Origin: Cristatella mucedo
Taxonomy: Eukaryota; Bryozoa; Phylactolaemata; Cristatellidae
Direction of reading: 5' to 3'
DNA: 64,000 bases
NCBI GenBank assembly: GCA_009760855.2
Contig: WPIO01000130.1
Coordinates: 242,501 to 306,500, forward strand
The notes below the pieces were generated by a model. It was not told the origin of the DNA. It saw only the letters and a list, made by a program, of their open reading frames with translations, and ran no database searches. The position numbers were made by a program, and so were the translations under genes. Shown piece after piece: positions 49,995-64,000 of the stretch; within the stretch, counting starts at the first letter, position 1, and every line of letters begins with the position of its first letter.

Positions 49995-52280
49995 CATCCA
50001 TTGTATACATCACTCAATTAATTTATTATTAGTCTTTGATCCACAGCTTTTATCTTGAGCTTCTATATTTCAAATGCCTTTACCTGCAAAGCGATAATCC
50101 TCTTCCTTTGCAGAAACTGATTCTGCTTATTTTATTTGTGCTGATGGGCAATCGAAAAACGGTTTTTCTTCTTACTTATGACTGAGCTTTCATATATCTC
50201 ATCAGTAAGCACATAAGTTTGTTATTATTTACGAACGTTCGTTCTTTAGGGGGACCTAGCGCTCCACTTCCAAGTCGGTCTTATTCAGGGACCATATAAT
50301 AAATAAACGCTTCTGTCAACCGACTTTCCATAATATTTGCCATCTAAAATCAGCTCTACAACTTTGGAACAGGTATGACCGTAAGAACTGTACTGAGTCA
50401 CCTGAAATCGCAAGATTTGTTCTTGTTGTTATTGGTTGATGTAGCCCTTCACGGAAGAACAACCAAACGAGAAATAAGTCAAAGTAAAGAAACACGTCTC
50501 TGAATTGTCAGCCAGTTCCATAAGGCACTAGATACTTCAAAGGAATGCCACAGCAATATAAATGAAAAAATAACACGCCTTTTCGAATAGAGAGCTGTTA
50601 AATAAAAATTTTATAAATATAAATGTTAATTTGTATATCCCTTGTTAAATACAACCACTACTTCCTATTTATGACAGATTTTTATTCTTGAAATGTATTG
50701 CTATTTTTATAAGCACTTAAATTTGCTAGTAATCATTGCTAACAAATTCATAGCCGAAATAAAATATGTAAGACCTTTTTATTTCAAGTAAATTTTTAAT
50801 AGCTGGATGCAACTGTATGTGACGCCCCAAGTACCAGCGGAGTGGCGTTATTTTCTATGTCTTCCTTTTATGTCTAAAGGTCAAGAGGTAGACACCTCTG
50901 AAACAAACCCTTCCTGTGGTCTGGTTATAACTAAAATCATCTTAGTTTACCTTGGCCATCAATCTGTTTGCTACGGCACAGTTGACAATCGACTGCCACC
51001 ACCGAGTCTCTACAGGTTATCCTGCTACACTACGATAGCACGGATAGTCATGTGTACCACACATTTTTGCGGAATGTGTAGTGCCAGCTGATTTTTTAAG
51101 CAAAAAACTCGAAGACATGGGCAGGATACTAACACCAGCACCATTTCTGACAAAAAATTAGTCTGCAAACGATAGCGCTACGTACTTCGGTACGCTAACG
51201 ATTAATCTTCCATATGAATATAAATACTATACATGACATTGCTGCCAGTACTGCTAGCGACCATCGAAGTTTTATTTGCAGCACGCCCTCATTATAACCT
51301 AGAGAGCAAGGAAAGAAAGCCTATAGACATGCGCTCTCCCATATTGCTCGAGTGCTTGCCGAAGCCCTGATACTTCTTGTGTCATTCGAATGCATGCCTA
51401 AAACAACGTTTGTAAGTCAGGCCCAAATGACATAGTCATCGCGGTATCCTGCAAGCTGACACGCGCCATCTTGCCTACAAGCCACAAGCCAAAATCGGCT
51501 GCCCCAGCAATAGTTAGCGAGTGCAGATCTTCTTTACTAGAACCCAGTGAGGGACCCGCGGAGGCGACAAGTTGCCCGAACCCCCTCAGATGGATCGCAC
51601 CGAAGCAGCTGTGCAGGAGCTGGTCAGGGATGTAATGTAATGTATCTCCGTCTGTAACTTCACTAAGCTATAAATACCGTGTGGGTTGCAGTACTCTAAT
51701 CAAACATTGACGACGTTGCGTTACTTATTTCTTCAATTGCTTTCCAAATGCAGCTCCGCTGCCCACTTTCTCTTTATTTTGAGAGAGTGGCTGACCATTG
51801 GCCGATTGGCCGTCAAGATCCACTAAAAATTGCAGCTCTCTATAGACGCTATAGTGCTCTCCATCTTAGAAGCGATCGTAGCAGCCACCCACAACTTATA
51901 TGTAGAGATGGCTGTACCTGGCCTAAGCCAGCCAAGCATTAGGGCTTGATGTCCTTTCTAAACTTTCATTCATTCAGAAAGGGCTAGTAGTGTAATGAAC
52001 GCTCTTGCCTTGAAAGATGCTGCAACCGGGTGTCCCTTTCCGTTCACCGGTGACAATCGCGTACTCATCGAGTCACCGTGTTAATTGCGGATATGCTTAA
52101 TTAAATACGTTGGCAATTTGGCGACTGATGACTGTCTATCTACTAACGACATTTTGTATCCTCACGTATTTCCTTTCTATGGCATGCTTTATAACCCTTC
52201 TGGAAGTTTGTGTAAGTACTAATCACATCGTAAAGTTCTTCATAAGTAAAGGGATTAGATAGCACAATGAAGACTTTTCA
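49995..52280. other. AT-rich region, no recognised gene
   Basis: A plus-strand frame at 50807-51091 has no motif. 51,637-51,700 (TGTATCTCCGTCTGTAACTT ...) recurs in diverged form at 53,848-53,910. Confidence 0.35.
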
Positions 52281-52284
52281 CAGG

Positions 52285-52440
52285 GGCTATGCTAGTCCAG
52301 GAGGTAAGATTCTAAGTCTTTAGACCGAGGTCGTGGATTCGAATCCTGCAGTAGGCGATCTCTTATTGCCAACTGCAAGCAGTGGCAATGACAGTTAAGG
52401 CTCTTCGGCCGCTATACAAATAAGGCTGTTAAATCAATGG
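52285..52440 (+). repeat. SINE family T1, plus
   Basis: GCTAGTCCAGGAGGTAAGAT (A-box end), GAGGTCGTGGATTCGAATCC (B box), AACTGCAAGCAGTGGCAATG and AGTTAAGGCTCTTCGGCC, then GGCTGTTAAATCAATGG. Confidence 0.7.
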
Positions 52441-52444
52441 CACT

Positions 52445-53915
52445 TCCTCATTGCAGACAACGAAGTTTCGCGAGCTGTCGTAGTGCATCGACAACTAAAA
52501 CGGGTGGATAATTTCTCTGCTAATCGTTTAAAATCCTAAGCGCATATTGCATCAAAGTTTTTAATTGTGAAGTACAAGGGCATCAGGAAAATGCAATTTA
52601 GCACGACTTGAGCTTTTTGCAAATACAATCATGCACTGGCCTATCTTTCGGGAGGCTGGAAGATTTACGAGATACGGTGGACCTACCTTTTAGACTTGGC
52701 CGCAGTGTATAGACGATGTGATGGCACTGTGAGAAATATAATGGCCTTGCCTGCCTTTCGCAGAGATAAAAAGTACATAAAATCTGCAGCTGCATAAGGT
52801 TTTCACTGAATGCCTTGAGTCGAAAGCTAGACTGTCGGGATTCCAGCGCTTGAGTTATGCAATATTGTCTGTGTCACTGGATTTAATTTGTCAAGTTTCT
52901 TTTGACATACCCCAACTAAACGAGTATTGGTCTAAGTAAGGTCGTTAAAAATAACTCAAAAATAATGCATGGTGCATTCTGGAGCAGTGGCAAAGCATTT
53001 CTAGCATTTCTCGGTGAAAAAAAGTTAAACATGCCAAGTTAAACAATCCAAAAAAGAATGCCGGTCATGCAGTTTTTCGCCGCCTTATCTATATTGAAAC
53101 CCAAGCTGCTTAACAGTCAGAAGACTGGTGACGACTGGCTTAACTTGTTTAGCCATTTATGAAAATGCGTACCTCTTTCTTATTATTCACTGCAAAAGCT
53201 TTGCAGTTGCTAAGATATGCGGAAGCTATTTCGTGTTCGCTGGTGTTCACGGCAAGAGCTAAACCTTCTTGTCTTCCTTTGAATTCACGATCTGACATCG
53301 AGCGATTATGGTGTCTGGCGACGTGCAATCAAAAGTGTGAGTCTCATCCATCTTGTTAATATCGCCAAAAAACCCGCCGCTTGATCTATTGAACTCGGTA
53401 ACTTTGGTGGTGCTCATATTTTTTTAAGTTAGCAGAGCCACGCTAGCCATGCCTGGCAAACGCGATGAGCTAGTGGCACTTCACGTAAGTCACTAGTCAG
53501 CCCACGGAGAGTGAAAGCATTGAATCCTAGAGCCTAGGCACAGAGGCTCAGCCAACAGCGAGCTGCCGTCTCTCTGAAATTAGCTGTCCAGTGAGAAAAA
53601 CTCGCTGTGATTAGAGCTGGAGAACCCAGTTTGTGATTTGTATAGTGCACTATGGGGTAATGTCTGAAAAATACTTATAAATGTGTCCTAAAATCGACTA
53701 TTTTGTAATAATAAAAAATGATTAGTGATAATATGATAAAATAATGATAATGATAATAATATAATGATATAATATATGATAATAATATATATATATATGA
53801 TATAATATATGATATAATGCTATCATAATGATAATGATAAAAAAATGGATCATGATGTATCTCAGTCTGTAACTCCACAAAGCCATAAAGACTATGTGGG
53901 TGTTACGCAGGAGAG
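52445..53915. other. AT-rich region, no recognised gene
   Basis: Short frames only. 53,705-53,840 is a low-complexity ATAATGATAAT/ATATAT stretch. Confidence 0.35.
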
Positions 53916-53919
53916 TTTT

Positions 53920-54985
53920 GTATAGCGCACTCACAGCCTAAGTGGCTTTCGGTATGCATTCGGTAGCCAACAGACTGTATCTCACGTAACAAAGAGAAAG
54001 TGGGAAGCATAGCAGAGTCAGGAGAGCAGTTGAGGTAGTGAGTAGCATGGAAGTATCAGCTCAGGTTCGCGGGCAAAGGATGAGTCATAGTCGGCAGCAG
54101 GAGAGTAGTTGTCGTTGCGTAAGAATTGTGGAAGCGAATTCCACAGTCTGGGACTTGCAGACCTAAAGCTTCTGTCGCCAACGGTCTTTAAGCGGAGGAA
54201 GGGAACAGCCAATCTATTGTCCACACAGGACCTGAGGGCGCGAACAGGCTGAAACTGGTGCAGCAGTTCAGCTAGGTACCTAGGAGCTAAGCCGTGGCGG
54301 GCCTTGTGGGTCAGCGTAAGAACTTTGCTCTGTATCCGTTGCTCAACCGGCATCCATCCTTGCTCTTTTAGCAAAGGAGGCACGTGCTCAAACCTCTGGG
54401 ACTTGAAGACTAGCCTTGCAGCCATATTTATAGTCAGCTGCAGTGGCCTAATAGCTTTCTTTGGTAGCCCAGCCAAAGGGAATTACAATAATCAAGCCGA
54501 GACAGAACTAAGGAGCTAGTTAAATTTTTTACAAGCAACTGTGGGAGACAGCTCCTGATCTTGGATAGGGATCGAACGTGATGGCTAGCTGTAGAAGCAG
54601 TCTTCTGAATGAAGCTTTTCAAATTGAGGCAGCTGTCGAAAACGACGCCTAAATTTCGAGCACGTAGGGATGGTCGCACAATAGCATCACCTATGAGAAG
54701 AGCAACGCCTTTCAATCCAGCCACACGCTTAGGGTGTCCTAGTTTGGTTTTATTGTCGTTTAGTTTCAAGAAGTTTTCCGACATGCAGGATCAAAAGTCG
54801 GCAAGGCAAGCATTCAGTTTCTCAGTTTCGGCAGCAGATTCTGACTGTTTGAATGGCAAATACAACTGAGTATCTTCAGCATAAAAGTGATATCTCATTC
54901 CACGGGCCTTAATCAATTTTCCCAGAGGTAGTGTATACATGGAGAACAGCAAGGGACCGAGATCCAGACCCTTGAGGGACATGTC
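53920..54985 (-). mobile_element. LINE family 2, minus, with own 3' region
   Basis: Right to left: a [18 protein letters not shown] stretch (decayed GSVLGPLLF) near 54960, [14 protein letters not shown] (YADD changed to YAED) near 54880, FLKLNDNKTKLG, then ARNLGVVFDSCLNLKSFIQ and the C-terminal domain (54476-54018). The 3' end near 53920-53980 reads GCGCTATACAAAACTC on the minus strand, with no ATT repeat. The YAED change alone would kill catalysis. Confidence 0.85.
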
Positions 54986-54989
54986 ATTA

Positions 54990-55780
54990 ACAGAACACTT
55001 TCGATTACTTCCTAATTTCGGCAGCCCGTAGCAACCGGTTGCCTGAAGGCGTTCATGTTAGCATGAGGCTGGCAACACATCCAAACGACACGCGTCCGTA
55101 ACGGCAAGAGCGACCTTGCTCTCGTGACTTACACCTGCAACCCACTGCTGCCCCTCATCTGAGCGAAAAGTAAACCTTGCACCAGACCATGCACGTATGC
55201 CTACCCCGAAAGACTATCCGGCAGATCAAAACGCTAAGCGGAGTTTGCTACGCTACCGCCGTCCAAGACAACGCCGCTATCGTTCGTTTTCCCCTCCCCC
55301 CTATCCTAGCTGAGCTATCCTAGCTGAGCCGCCGCACTAAGTGCACTAAGGGCCGTTCGATTACCCGCATCCGCTTGCTCCTCAGTCTGTCTGTTGTCTG
55401 TCTGCTTGTCTGTCTGTCTGCTGGGGCTAATGCTTCGTCGTTCGCTATCAAGTGTTCTTGGCGCTATTGGCTGCGACTTGAGCAGCGGCCACGGAGAATC
55501 TCGAGGATGATTTCGTTTAAATCTTATCGACAGCGTCTTCTGGCGATAGCGTTTCGCAAGCAATCCATCCAGAGACGGACCGGCAGTAGTATCTCCCACG
55601 AACCACGCCTCTTGCCGAAGCACGAGCTCCTTAGGCAATCGTGCCCAGCCACTCGACTCTGCCGCATGACTGAACGGCGTCGACTATTTGCTTACTGATA
55701 TACGAACATACGAATGCAAATAATACTATAAAGCAGCAGACCATCTAGACGGTAGGCGCTGAGAAATAGGACATGCTTTC
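54990..55780. other. GC-rich stretch, no recognised gene
   Basis: CTGT/CTGTCTG repeats near 55385-55420 create a signal-peptide-like frame (55375-55698) on the plus strand and a Gln/Thr-rich one on the minus strand. Neither is convincing. Confidence 0.35.
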
Positions 55781-55784
55781 CTTA

Positions 55785-55852
55785 TTATAATAATAATAAT
55801 GCACTTGCTAAAGCGCCCTCAGAGAACTCAATCTCTCTCTAGGCGCTGCCGT
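55785..55852 (-). mobile_element. LINE family 1 tail-only fragment, minus
   Basis: ATT repeats, GCACTTGCTAAAGCGCCC, TCAGAGAACTCAATCTC and TAGGCGCTGCCGTT: only the last 60 or so bases of a LINE. Confidence 0.8.
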
Positions 55853-56009
55853 TAGACGGTCGCTTTATACAAAAGGTCGCTAGTGTGACCATTAGTAAAG
55901 TTTGACGTCGGACCTACTTGCTTTCCCTCGCGAATATAAGAGCTCGTCACCTGCCATCACTCGGCCCGATATTGACTTGACTACGGCTACTTAGTACTCG
56001 CAGATATTT

Positions 56010-56215
56010 CGGCCTGTGCGATCGGGCGCTTACAGCTGGTGAAAAACTCAGCAGCCTGTTGGCTTTTCTGGCGTGTGCGTCGCTATTTCACGTTACACCA
56101 CTTCTCGCCGACCTACACCGGCTTCCCATCAGGCAGCGTATCGACTTCGAGGCTTTTTCTCTCACTTTTAGATGCCTTCATTCGCTCGATTTAGCAGCAG
56201 TGCCCAGCAATTAAG
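56010..56215 (+). mobile_element. LINE C-terminal fragment, diverged, plus
   Basis: GCTTACAGCTGGTGAAAAAC, CACTTCTCGCCGACCTACAC, and CGACTTCGAGGCTTTTTC match the [11 protein letters not shown] and HWLPV coding stretch in diverged form. Confidence 0.65.
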
Positions 56216-56235
56216 GTGCTCGCATTTAACGACTG

Positions 56236-57285
<1,050 letters not shown>

Positions 57286-57309
57286 TTGGTCCTTACTCAC
57301 GTACAAACT

Positions 57310-58977
<1,668 letters not shown>

Positions 58978-59164
58978 GAGTGAGATTAAGTCTTTGGCTA
59001 CCGAATTCGCACTGAAAGCGGCATAGGCTTCGAGTGTGCTAGTGAGCACTCTCCAACGTAGCATCTACTCAGTTGTTTTGGAGTTGTGGGGTTACAACTT
59101 AGATACCTTACAATCATGCGGGTTTCGGTGCTTTTGGTTACGGCTCTTATAGCGATTTCCTCAC

Positions 59165-59490
59165 TACCGCATGCTGCCTTCCAGCACTTCGAACTCCCCT
59201 AACTGCCAAGGTCACCAGCATGCCTTGCTAACCTTAGCACTTCAACGCAGCAAACTTACTCAAATTCAACGACGAAAAGCCAGCTCGCTCGTTACGGTCA
59301 ATCCTAGTGGTTCTCAGAGACTAGAAATCCTAATTCTCAAAATGGGTTCGGCCAGCCTATCTTTTGTAGCCTCGAGACAAAATCTGGATGCCCTGCTCAA
59401 AAATGACATTTACCTACATGAATGTTGTAGCTTCGCAGCTAAAAAACAAAATAAATTCGAGCTTGTTGAGATCACTTGCTTAGATATTTA
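59165..59490 (+). mobile_element. LINE family 1 remnant, plus
   Basis: SNLLKF-like then SSLVTVNPSGSQRLEILILK and MGSASLSFVASRQNL correspond to the [22 protein letters not shown] and IGSASISPV stretch in the better copies. Confidence 0.7.
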
Positions 59491-59494
59491 ATCT

Positions 59495-60980
59495 TGATTT
59501 ACTTAAAATAGGGAATTAAGTTTGCTGCTGCGTGATCATAAACTAGACAAAGTCAACCTACTGCAATTAAATGTAGCCTATTCATTTTAATTATTTATGT
59601 ATTATGCAGTGAATAGGTTTTGTGAAACCTTTAAAAATGCTGAGAAAAATTAGAGTTTCTAAATAATCGATGCTCGACAACGATCTAGTCGCTAGCGATC
59701 TAGTTGGTAGCGTAACTTATGACTAAACTAAACATAAATCACTGCGCCTTGAATGCTCTGTGACACAAATAAGTGACGGCTTAACGTGCTTTAGGAAGCT
59801 CGCTCATTTTTTGTTCTTATTTTATTAAATCTATATATACCTTTACTTATATATATTTGTATATACCATAGTTTCCTTAGTAAATTACTTGCATTTGTTC
59901 AAAACAGACTAGATTCGTGGTTTTGGGCATGCTTGGTAGCTGAATGTAGAGATATTCTAAGAGGATGCAAGAGCTAAGGCGCACTTTACGCCTCCGTCTG
60001 CAGCTGCTCGCAATAAAAATTGTGGCCAAGCTTTTGTTCTGTCAATGTTTAGCATCTCTTCCATAAATTGACATTCTTTCACTTCTCTGCTGTGACAAAA
60101 TTGAGCAAATCTTAGTTTCTTTAAGAAAGTTTTGGGGCAGTAATCCTTGATTTATCTTTAGCTGCTAAAAATTGAAGAATGTATCAGCCTAGATTGACAC
60201 AAGACCTCCACTTGCACGGTAAACGCGAAGCTGTCTCACACAAAATTCGACGAGTGTTTTTTGCCCTGTTTGCACGGCAGTGCATAAAGGAAGTAGTAAT
60301 TTGGTGTTCATTACTATTTCTTGACAATTAAATCAGCAAGACCAAATTTCGCACGTTTTTTCGCCTCACGGCCAGTAGACGCTCTTCGACGTGGAAGGTT
60401 CAGGGTTTGAAGGCTGTATTGCATCTGTAGCCAATTCTCGGCGACAGTACATGTGTAGAATTCCCGCGAAGCCGATTAGAAGAAAACCATAGGCAAACTT
60501 TGCGAAAATGATTTGATGTATTTTATCAATGCCATTGATCGCCAGCAGTGCGTGAATTGCTAAGTCTTTTTAGGTCGCTTGTAGTTTCTGGTGTTAGCAT
60601 AAAAATTCTCTGGTGTGGCAAGTGACAAAACGGAAAGCCTATTCTTGTGGCTCCGGAATAAGCACTTCTGTAGCCGTGAAAATAATGGGTTAAAACAAAT
60701 ATCATTTAGCTACATATTTTAATATTATTAGTAATTGATGATGCAATTTTGTTTAGCACTCTAATTAAATACCTGTTAAGGCACATCAAAATGCTGGAAA
60801 GAAAGTGTATGCTGATCGATTACAATAAAATGCAGAATTTCAGCTCTCGTCAGCACACAGCAGGACGATTTACGGCGACTAATTGAAAGTCATAGGAAAT
60901 TAGTGGAATCTTAGATTTGATTTAAATTTCGTCAAGACATGTGATGATTCGTGATGTCGGTCGATAGCTACGTTTACGCT
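59495..60980. other. AT-rich region, no recognised gene
   Basis: No long frames, SINEs or LINE ends seen. Confidence 0.4.
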
Positions 60981-60984
60981 TCCG

Positions 60985-61350
60985 ATGTACGGGAACTGAA
61001 GGCAAGGTGACCAAAGAATTTGAGGTTTATTTTAAGGCACAACTATCCGACCAGGGTCAAAGCAGCGGTCGATACTGAGAGAGTGAGCATTTCAGATAGC
61101 TAGGCCAGAGCAAGAGAATGAAAGCATCTAAAACTAAGTATTTGAGGATCTATCTTTAATTCGGTGTGCAGAGTACTGAAAAGCCCAGTGCAGGTCGGTG
61201 AGAAGTGTCAGTTGCGACCTTCGCAACAGGCAAAACTTTCGCCCGAGTTTAGCGCTATCTTTGATTGTTCAATTGTTATTAAGGTATGCAGACTTGCCTG
61301 CAGCGAGTTGCTGAAGTCTATATGAGACGTCACAGATGCACGCTTTTTAG
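60985..61350 (-). mobile_element. LINE C-terminal remnant, minus
   Basis: CCAAAGAATTTGAGGTTTAT, CCAGTGCAGGTCGGTGAGAAG and GAGTTGCTGAAGTCTATATG are antisense to the LKSFGD, LADLHW and LDFCNSLL coding stretches. Confidence 0.7.
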
Positions 61351-62133
61351 TCCTGACTCTCCTGCGACTGCGGTGCATACGATTTTTGCTTTCCAATTCT
61401 AAATGCAGCGGCCCCGGGTGCGATGCAATGTACGCACAGTTCGCTATTTTACGGTGTTTTCCCTTCAGCACCCTTGTGCCTTGCGATCGCGAAACTCGAC
61501 TAGGAAACCTATTACGGTTTACACTCAGAATGACAGCTTTTCGAACATTGGATGACCCTGCCTCCTTCTTTGCTGCTTTCAAACTTTGAGCAGACAGTAA
61601 TATTCTTACATTCCGATGGTACCATGCTCGCGAAATTTAACCCAAAATATTTTGGCAACATTTTCCTCTTACAGTAACTGAAATTCAGGCAAGCGCAAGA
61701 TGTTTCGTCTATTGCTTGATGTCTGCTTAGTCCTACCAGCGGGGTCTCCGGTAACGCAACTCTAGCTGTCACGTGTGGCTAGACTTCTTGCACTTGCGTG
61801 AATCGCGAAGTTTGGTTGATGACCATCTAGGATTTTCATGTGTCGTGCATGAGAAACTTTGATGGATGAAGTGGTGACTTAAATATACAGAAAGACAGTA
61901 AATAAACATTCATAAACCATTCGCCCAAAGAGTTGCCAGGCAACAATCCCAAAATTTGAAGTAACGACTTCGCCATTCCTCTTGCACACTGGGATGTATC
62001 AAAATTTAGCTTCCTCTTTTGCAAATCCTGGCTAACCCCAAGGCTTTACAGAGAGTTTTCAGTAACGCATTGTAAGCCTAAGCTACTCCTGAGTGAAAGC
62101 GTTAGGGCAGACGGAATCGGTGCTTGCGAGTAT

Positions 62134-62942
62134 TCAACACCCTCCACAAAATTGTGTGCAGTCCAGGGCGTAGATTTTTGTTTTGAAGACGAGCAGAACG
62201 CTGAGGGCACCAGTAGCCACGACCAACCCAAGCACATAGTCGTCCAACTGAACAAGTTTTCGTAACACAAAAATGGGGCTTCTAACTGCAGCGGCAGATT
62301 CCGTGTACAGATTTTGACACCACGTATAGAGGCTGCTGTACATGTCCCCACCTGGGAGACACACCTTGAGCACAAATATCCGTCATTCTTTGTCTGCATG
62401 TCTACATGAGATCAGAGGCACAAAAATGTGACCTTTCAACGAAGTTATGCCTGAATAACGTCACAGTCGCCGAATCCCATCTTTTGCCATTTTCCCATCT
62501 TGAAGCCACTCACATCGAGCTACATGTGAGCCCGTCCGCCCATGTACACGTAGGGTGCCACGCCCACTCAGTAGGTCCATCTTGTTTGCCGCTCGCCGTC
62601 GGTGCCGGCCAATCGCCGGAGCTCTTCACCAGTCCTTCTTCCACCGAGGAAGCCCCTCTGCAGACATTCAGCGTCTCGTCAAACGCTCTCGGCGGCGGGG
62701 CGCACCTGCAAACTGGCGTGTTTTTTTAGGCCATCGTTTGCTCGGTTCGATATTTTAACAGCGCGACATTCATCCTGGACAGTGGCATTCGCCTTAGGTG
62801 GCGCGCATAAGCCAATTGAAAATGACTCCGCCTCGTCCGGCAGCATAATCAGTCGGAGATTGCTTTTTGTATTGAGTGGTGCAGCCGAGAAGAATTGTTC
62901 TGGCATTGAGCATCCCTGGCACGGATACGGCGGCGAGCTCAA
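62134..62942 (-). CDS. Candidate two-exon membrane protein, unidentified
   Basis: The upstream exon, within 62942-62706, reads MPEQFFSAAPLNTKSN then LRLIMLPDEAESFSIGLCAP and ends at a strong donor TTTGCAG|GTGCGC in phase 0. The downstream exon 62364-62134 begins after ATTTGTGCTCAAG in phase 0 and reads VCLPGGDMYSSLYTWCQNLY, then one hydrophobic helix (YVLGLVVATGALSVLLVF) and KTKIYALDC before its TGA. The product would be a single-pass protein with a short cytosolic tail. I do not recognise it. Other frames overlap, and the start is not fixed. Confidence 0.35.
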
Positions 62943-62944
62943 TC

Positions 62945-63645
62945 GGACCGACTACGACTGATATTCATTACTCGTGGTTCCTGGATTGTAATGGCTTGGG
63001 ACCAATTGTGCGAAAATCAATAGCCGAGGCCGCGTAGAAGCCGACGCCATACCGTAGGCGGTGGGAGTTTTGCTTCCCGAGTTGGAATTATGCTGCCCGC
63101 TCGCTATCCTCCTTTCCCGAAGCCTGCGTGCATACGAAACTAAAACATCTCGAGGAAGAATGAGCAAAGCGGATTCATGGAAAGCAGTCGAAGACAAGGA
63201 GCTGAGCAATTACATAATTGCTTGGTTGAAGAGTGCAAACAGTCAAAAAGGGAGCGACCTACGAGTGGGTGCGAATACCAGCGGGTTTGCATAATAAATA
63301 GTAGAACTCCATGCCGTAGGACCGCCTAACTTAAGACTAGAAAGTATTGTGTAGGGGCGACACTTCGTTGCTTTCGGGGTTACGCTGTTGGATTACGCCT
63401 GAATTCATTGGTTGCCGTTGATTGGACGATCGAACCCTTCGATTCGTTTTTTTGAAGATCTGCTGACGCGTGCCACAAACCTCAGAGGAGGACCAACATG
63501 CAACCAAAGAAGTCCTTGCTATAAAATATAGGAGGGAGGTCGCTGCTGCAGAAGGCGGTCGAGACCTTCTCTTTCGCATTTTTCAACAGCTGACGAAATA
63601 GTTAGCTTCGAGAATAAACAGAAAACACTTTGGCGCTAGCATTGG
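62945..63645. other. Unassigned DNA with a dispersed repeat
   Basis: 62,950-63,090 (CTGATATTCATTACTCGTGG ... GAGGCCGCGTAGAAGC) matches 42,960-43,090. Short frames at 63061-63294 (plus) and 63579-63337 (minus) are unassigned. Confidence 0.4.
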
Positions 63646-63649
63646 TGAA

Positions 63650-63800
63650 CCGTAATGGCATACTAAGGCCGTTGCTCTTCACGACCTTGGTCCCGAGGTA
63701 GTGGGTACGAATCGTGCGGTTGGCGATCCTTTTTTCCCTGCTGCGAGCGCTAGTAATAGCCCTTAAGGCTCTTCTGCCGCAAATCAGCTAGCACAGTCCA
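63650..63800 (+). repeat. SINE family T1, plus
   Basis: GTAATGGCATACTAAGGCCG (A-box end), AGTGGGTACGAATCGTGCGG (B box with one change), GGCGATCCTTTTTTCCCTGC and CCCTTAAGGCTCTTCTGCC, with a shortened 3' end. It shares the GTAATGGCATACTA head with the copy at 44108. Confidence 0.7.
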
Positions 63801-64000
63801 TCGTAGCAGCGAGCGAGTATGCTACTTCAAGCCTTACGCATGCGCTGCCTCGCGCGTTCTTGCCACGTACACGTATTTGCAGTCGCACGCTTATTAGGCC
63901 CTATTCTTTGGCAGCACTTTTGAAGATATTGTCGTCGAATCACGGAGTGAAAGCAGTTTCAATTATTTTGATAACCTCCTCTGCTAGTTGCAATTGCCTG

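Noticed and set aside
55375-55698. Signal-peptide-like frame MLLSLSVVCLLVCLSAG
   Set aside because: The hydrophobic start is generated by a CTGT/CTGTCTG simple repeat and there is no supporting domain.

Overview
The window is eukaryotic nuclear DNA. It has spliced genes with kilobase introns, no operons or ribosome binding sites, tRNA-derived SINEs, L2/CR1-type LINEs, a pogo-like MITE, a Tc1-like remnant and long (GA)n, (CA)n and (TA)n arrays. The two recognisable genes are MTFP1 and a GT92 (DUF23) glycosyltransferase. Together with the repeats they suggest an invertebrate animal with a repeat-rich genome. An arthropod, perhaps a chelicerate, is my guess, but the sequence does not fix the lineage.

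Host genes. All the supported genes lie on the minus strand. (1) MTFP1 (mitochondrial fission process 1) has three coding exons (9939-9858, 4939-4809, 4712-4353), which join in phase to about 190 residues. Its second intron is a 96-base GC-AG intron. (2) A GT92-family glycosyltransferase runs from 32935 down to 15537. It has a signal-anchor exon, several luminal exons and three C-terminal catalytic exons that carry a DVDEF metal-binding motif. Most exon junctions are phase-consistent. The first one is not, unless a weaker donor is used. (3) At 37013-36401 are the last two exons of an unnamed multi-pass membrane protein, with one apparent single-base frameshift. (4) At 62942-62134 is a weaker two-exon candidate ending in a transmembrane helix. 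A coding-like exon at 10228-10676 points away from the MTFP1 promoter and may mark a divergent gene.

Repeats by region. 0.5-4.3 kb: an inverted SINE pair, GA arrays, and a head-to-head pair of LINE copies. 5-9.2 kb (MTFP1 intron 1): SINEs, a (TA)n array, a decayed coding-like segment and a minus-strand LINE. 9.3-12.2 kb: CpG-rich promoter-like DNA with a perfect GC hairpin. 13-36 kb: mostly GT92 introns filled with SINEs and LINEs, including a LINE-in-LINE insertion at 29465-31010 with target-site duplications and a SINE-in-LINE insertion at 25034-25168. 38-50 kb: more LINE and SINE pieces, a 996-bp pogo-like MITE (43705-44700) carrying a SINE, and a Tc1-like transposase remnant. 50-53.9 kb: AT-rich with few repeats. 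54-61.4 kb: LINE remnants of two families. 61.4-64 kb: the weak membrane-gene candidate and a final SINE.

The repeats form one interacting set. LINE family 1 ends in a short hairpin followed by (ATT)n. A second SINE family carries the same kind of tail, so it was probably mobilised by these LINEs. One LINE copy has a 100-base (GA)n array grown out of the GAGA stretch of that hairpin.
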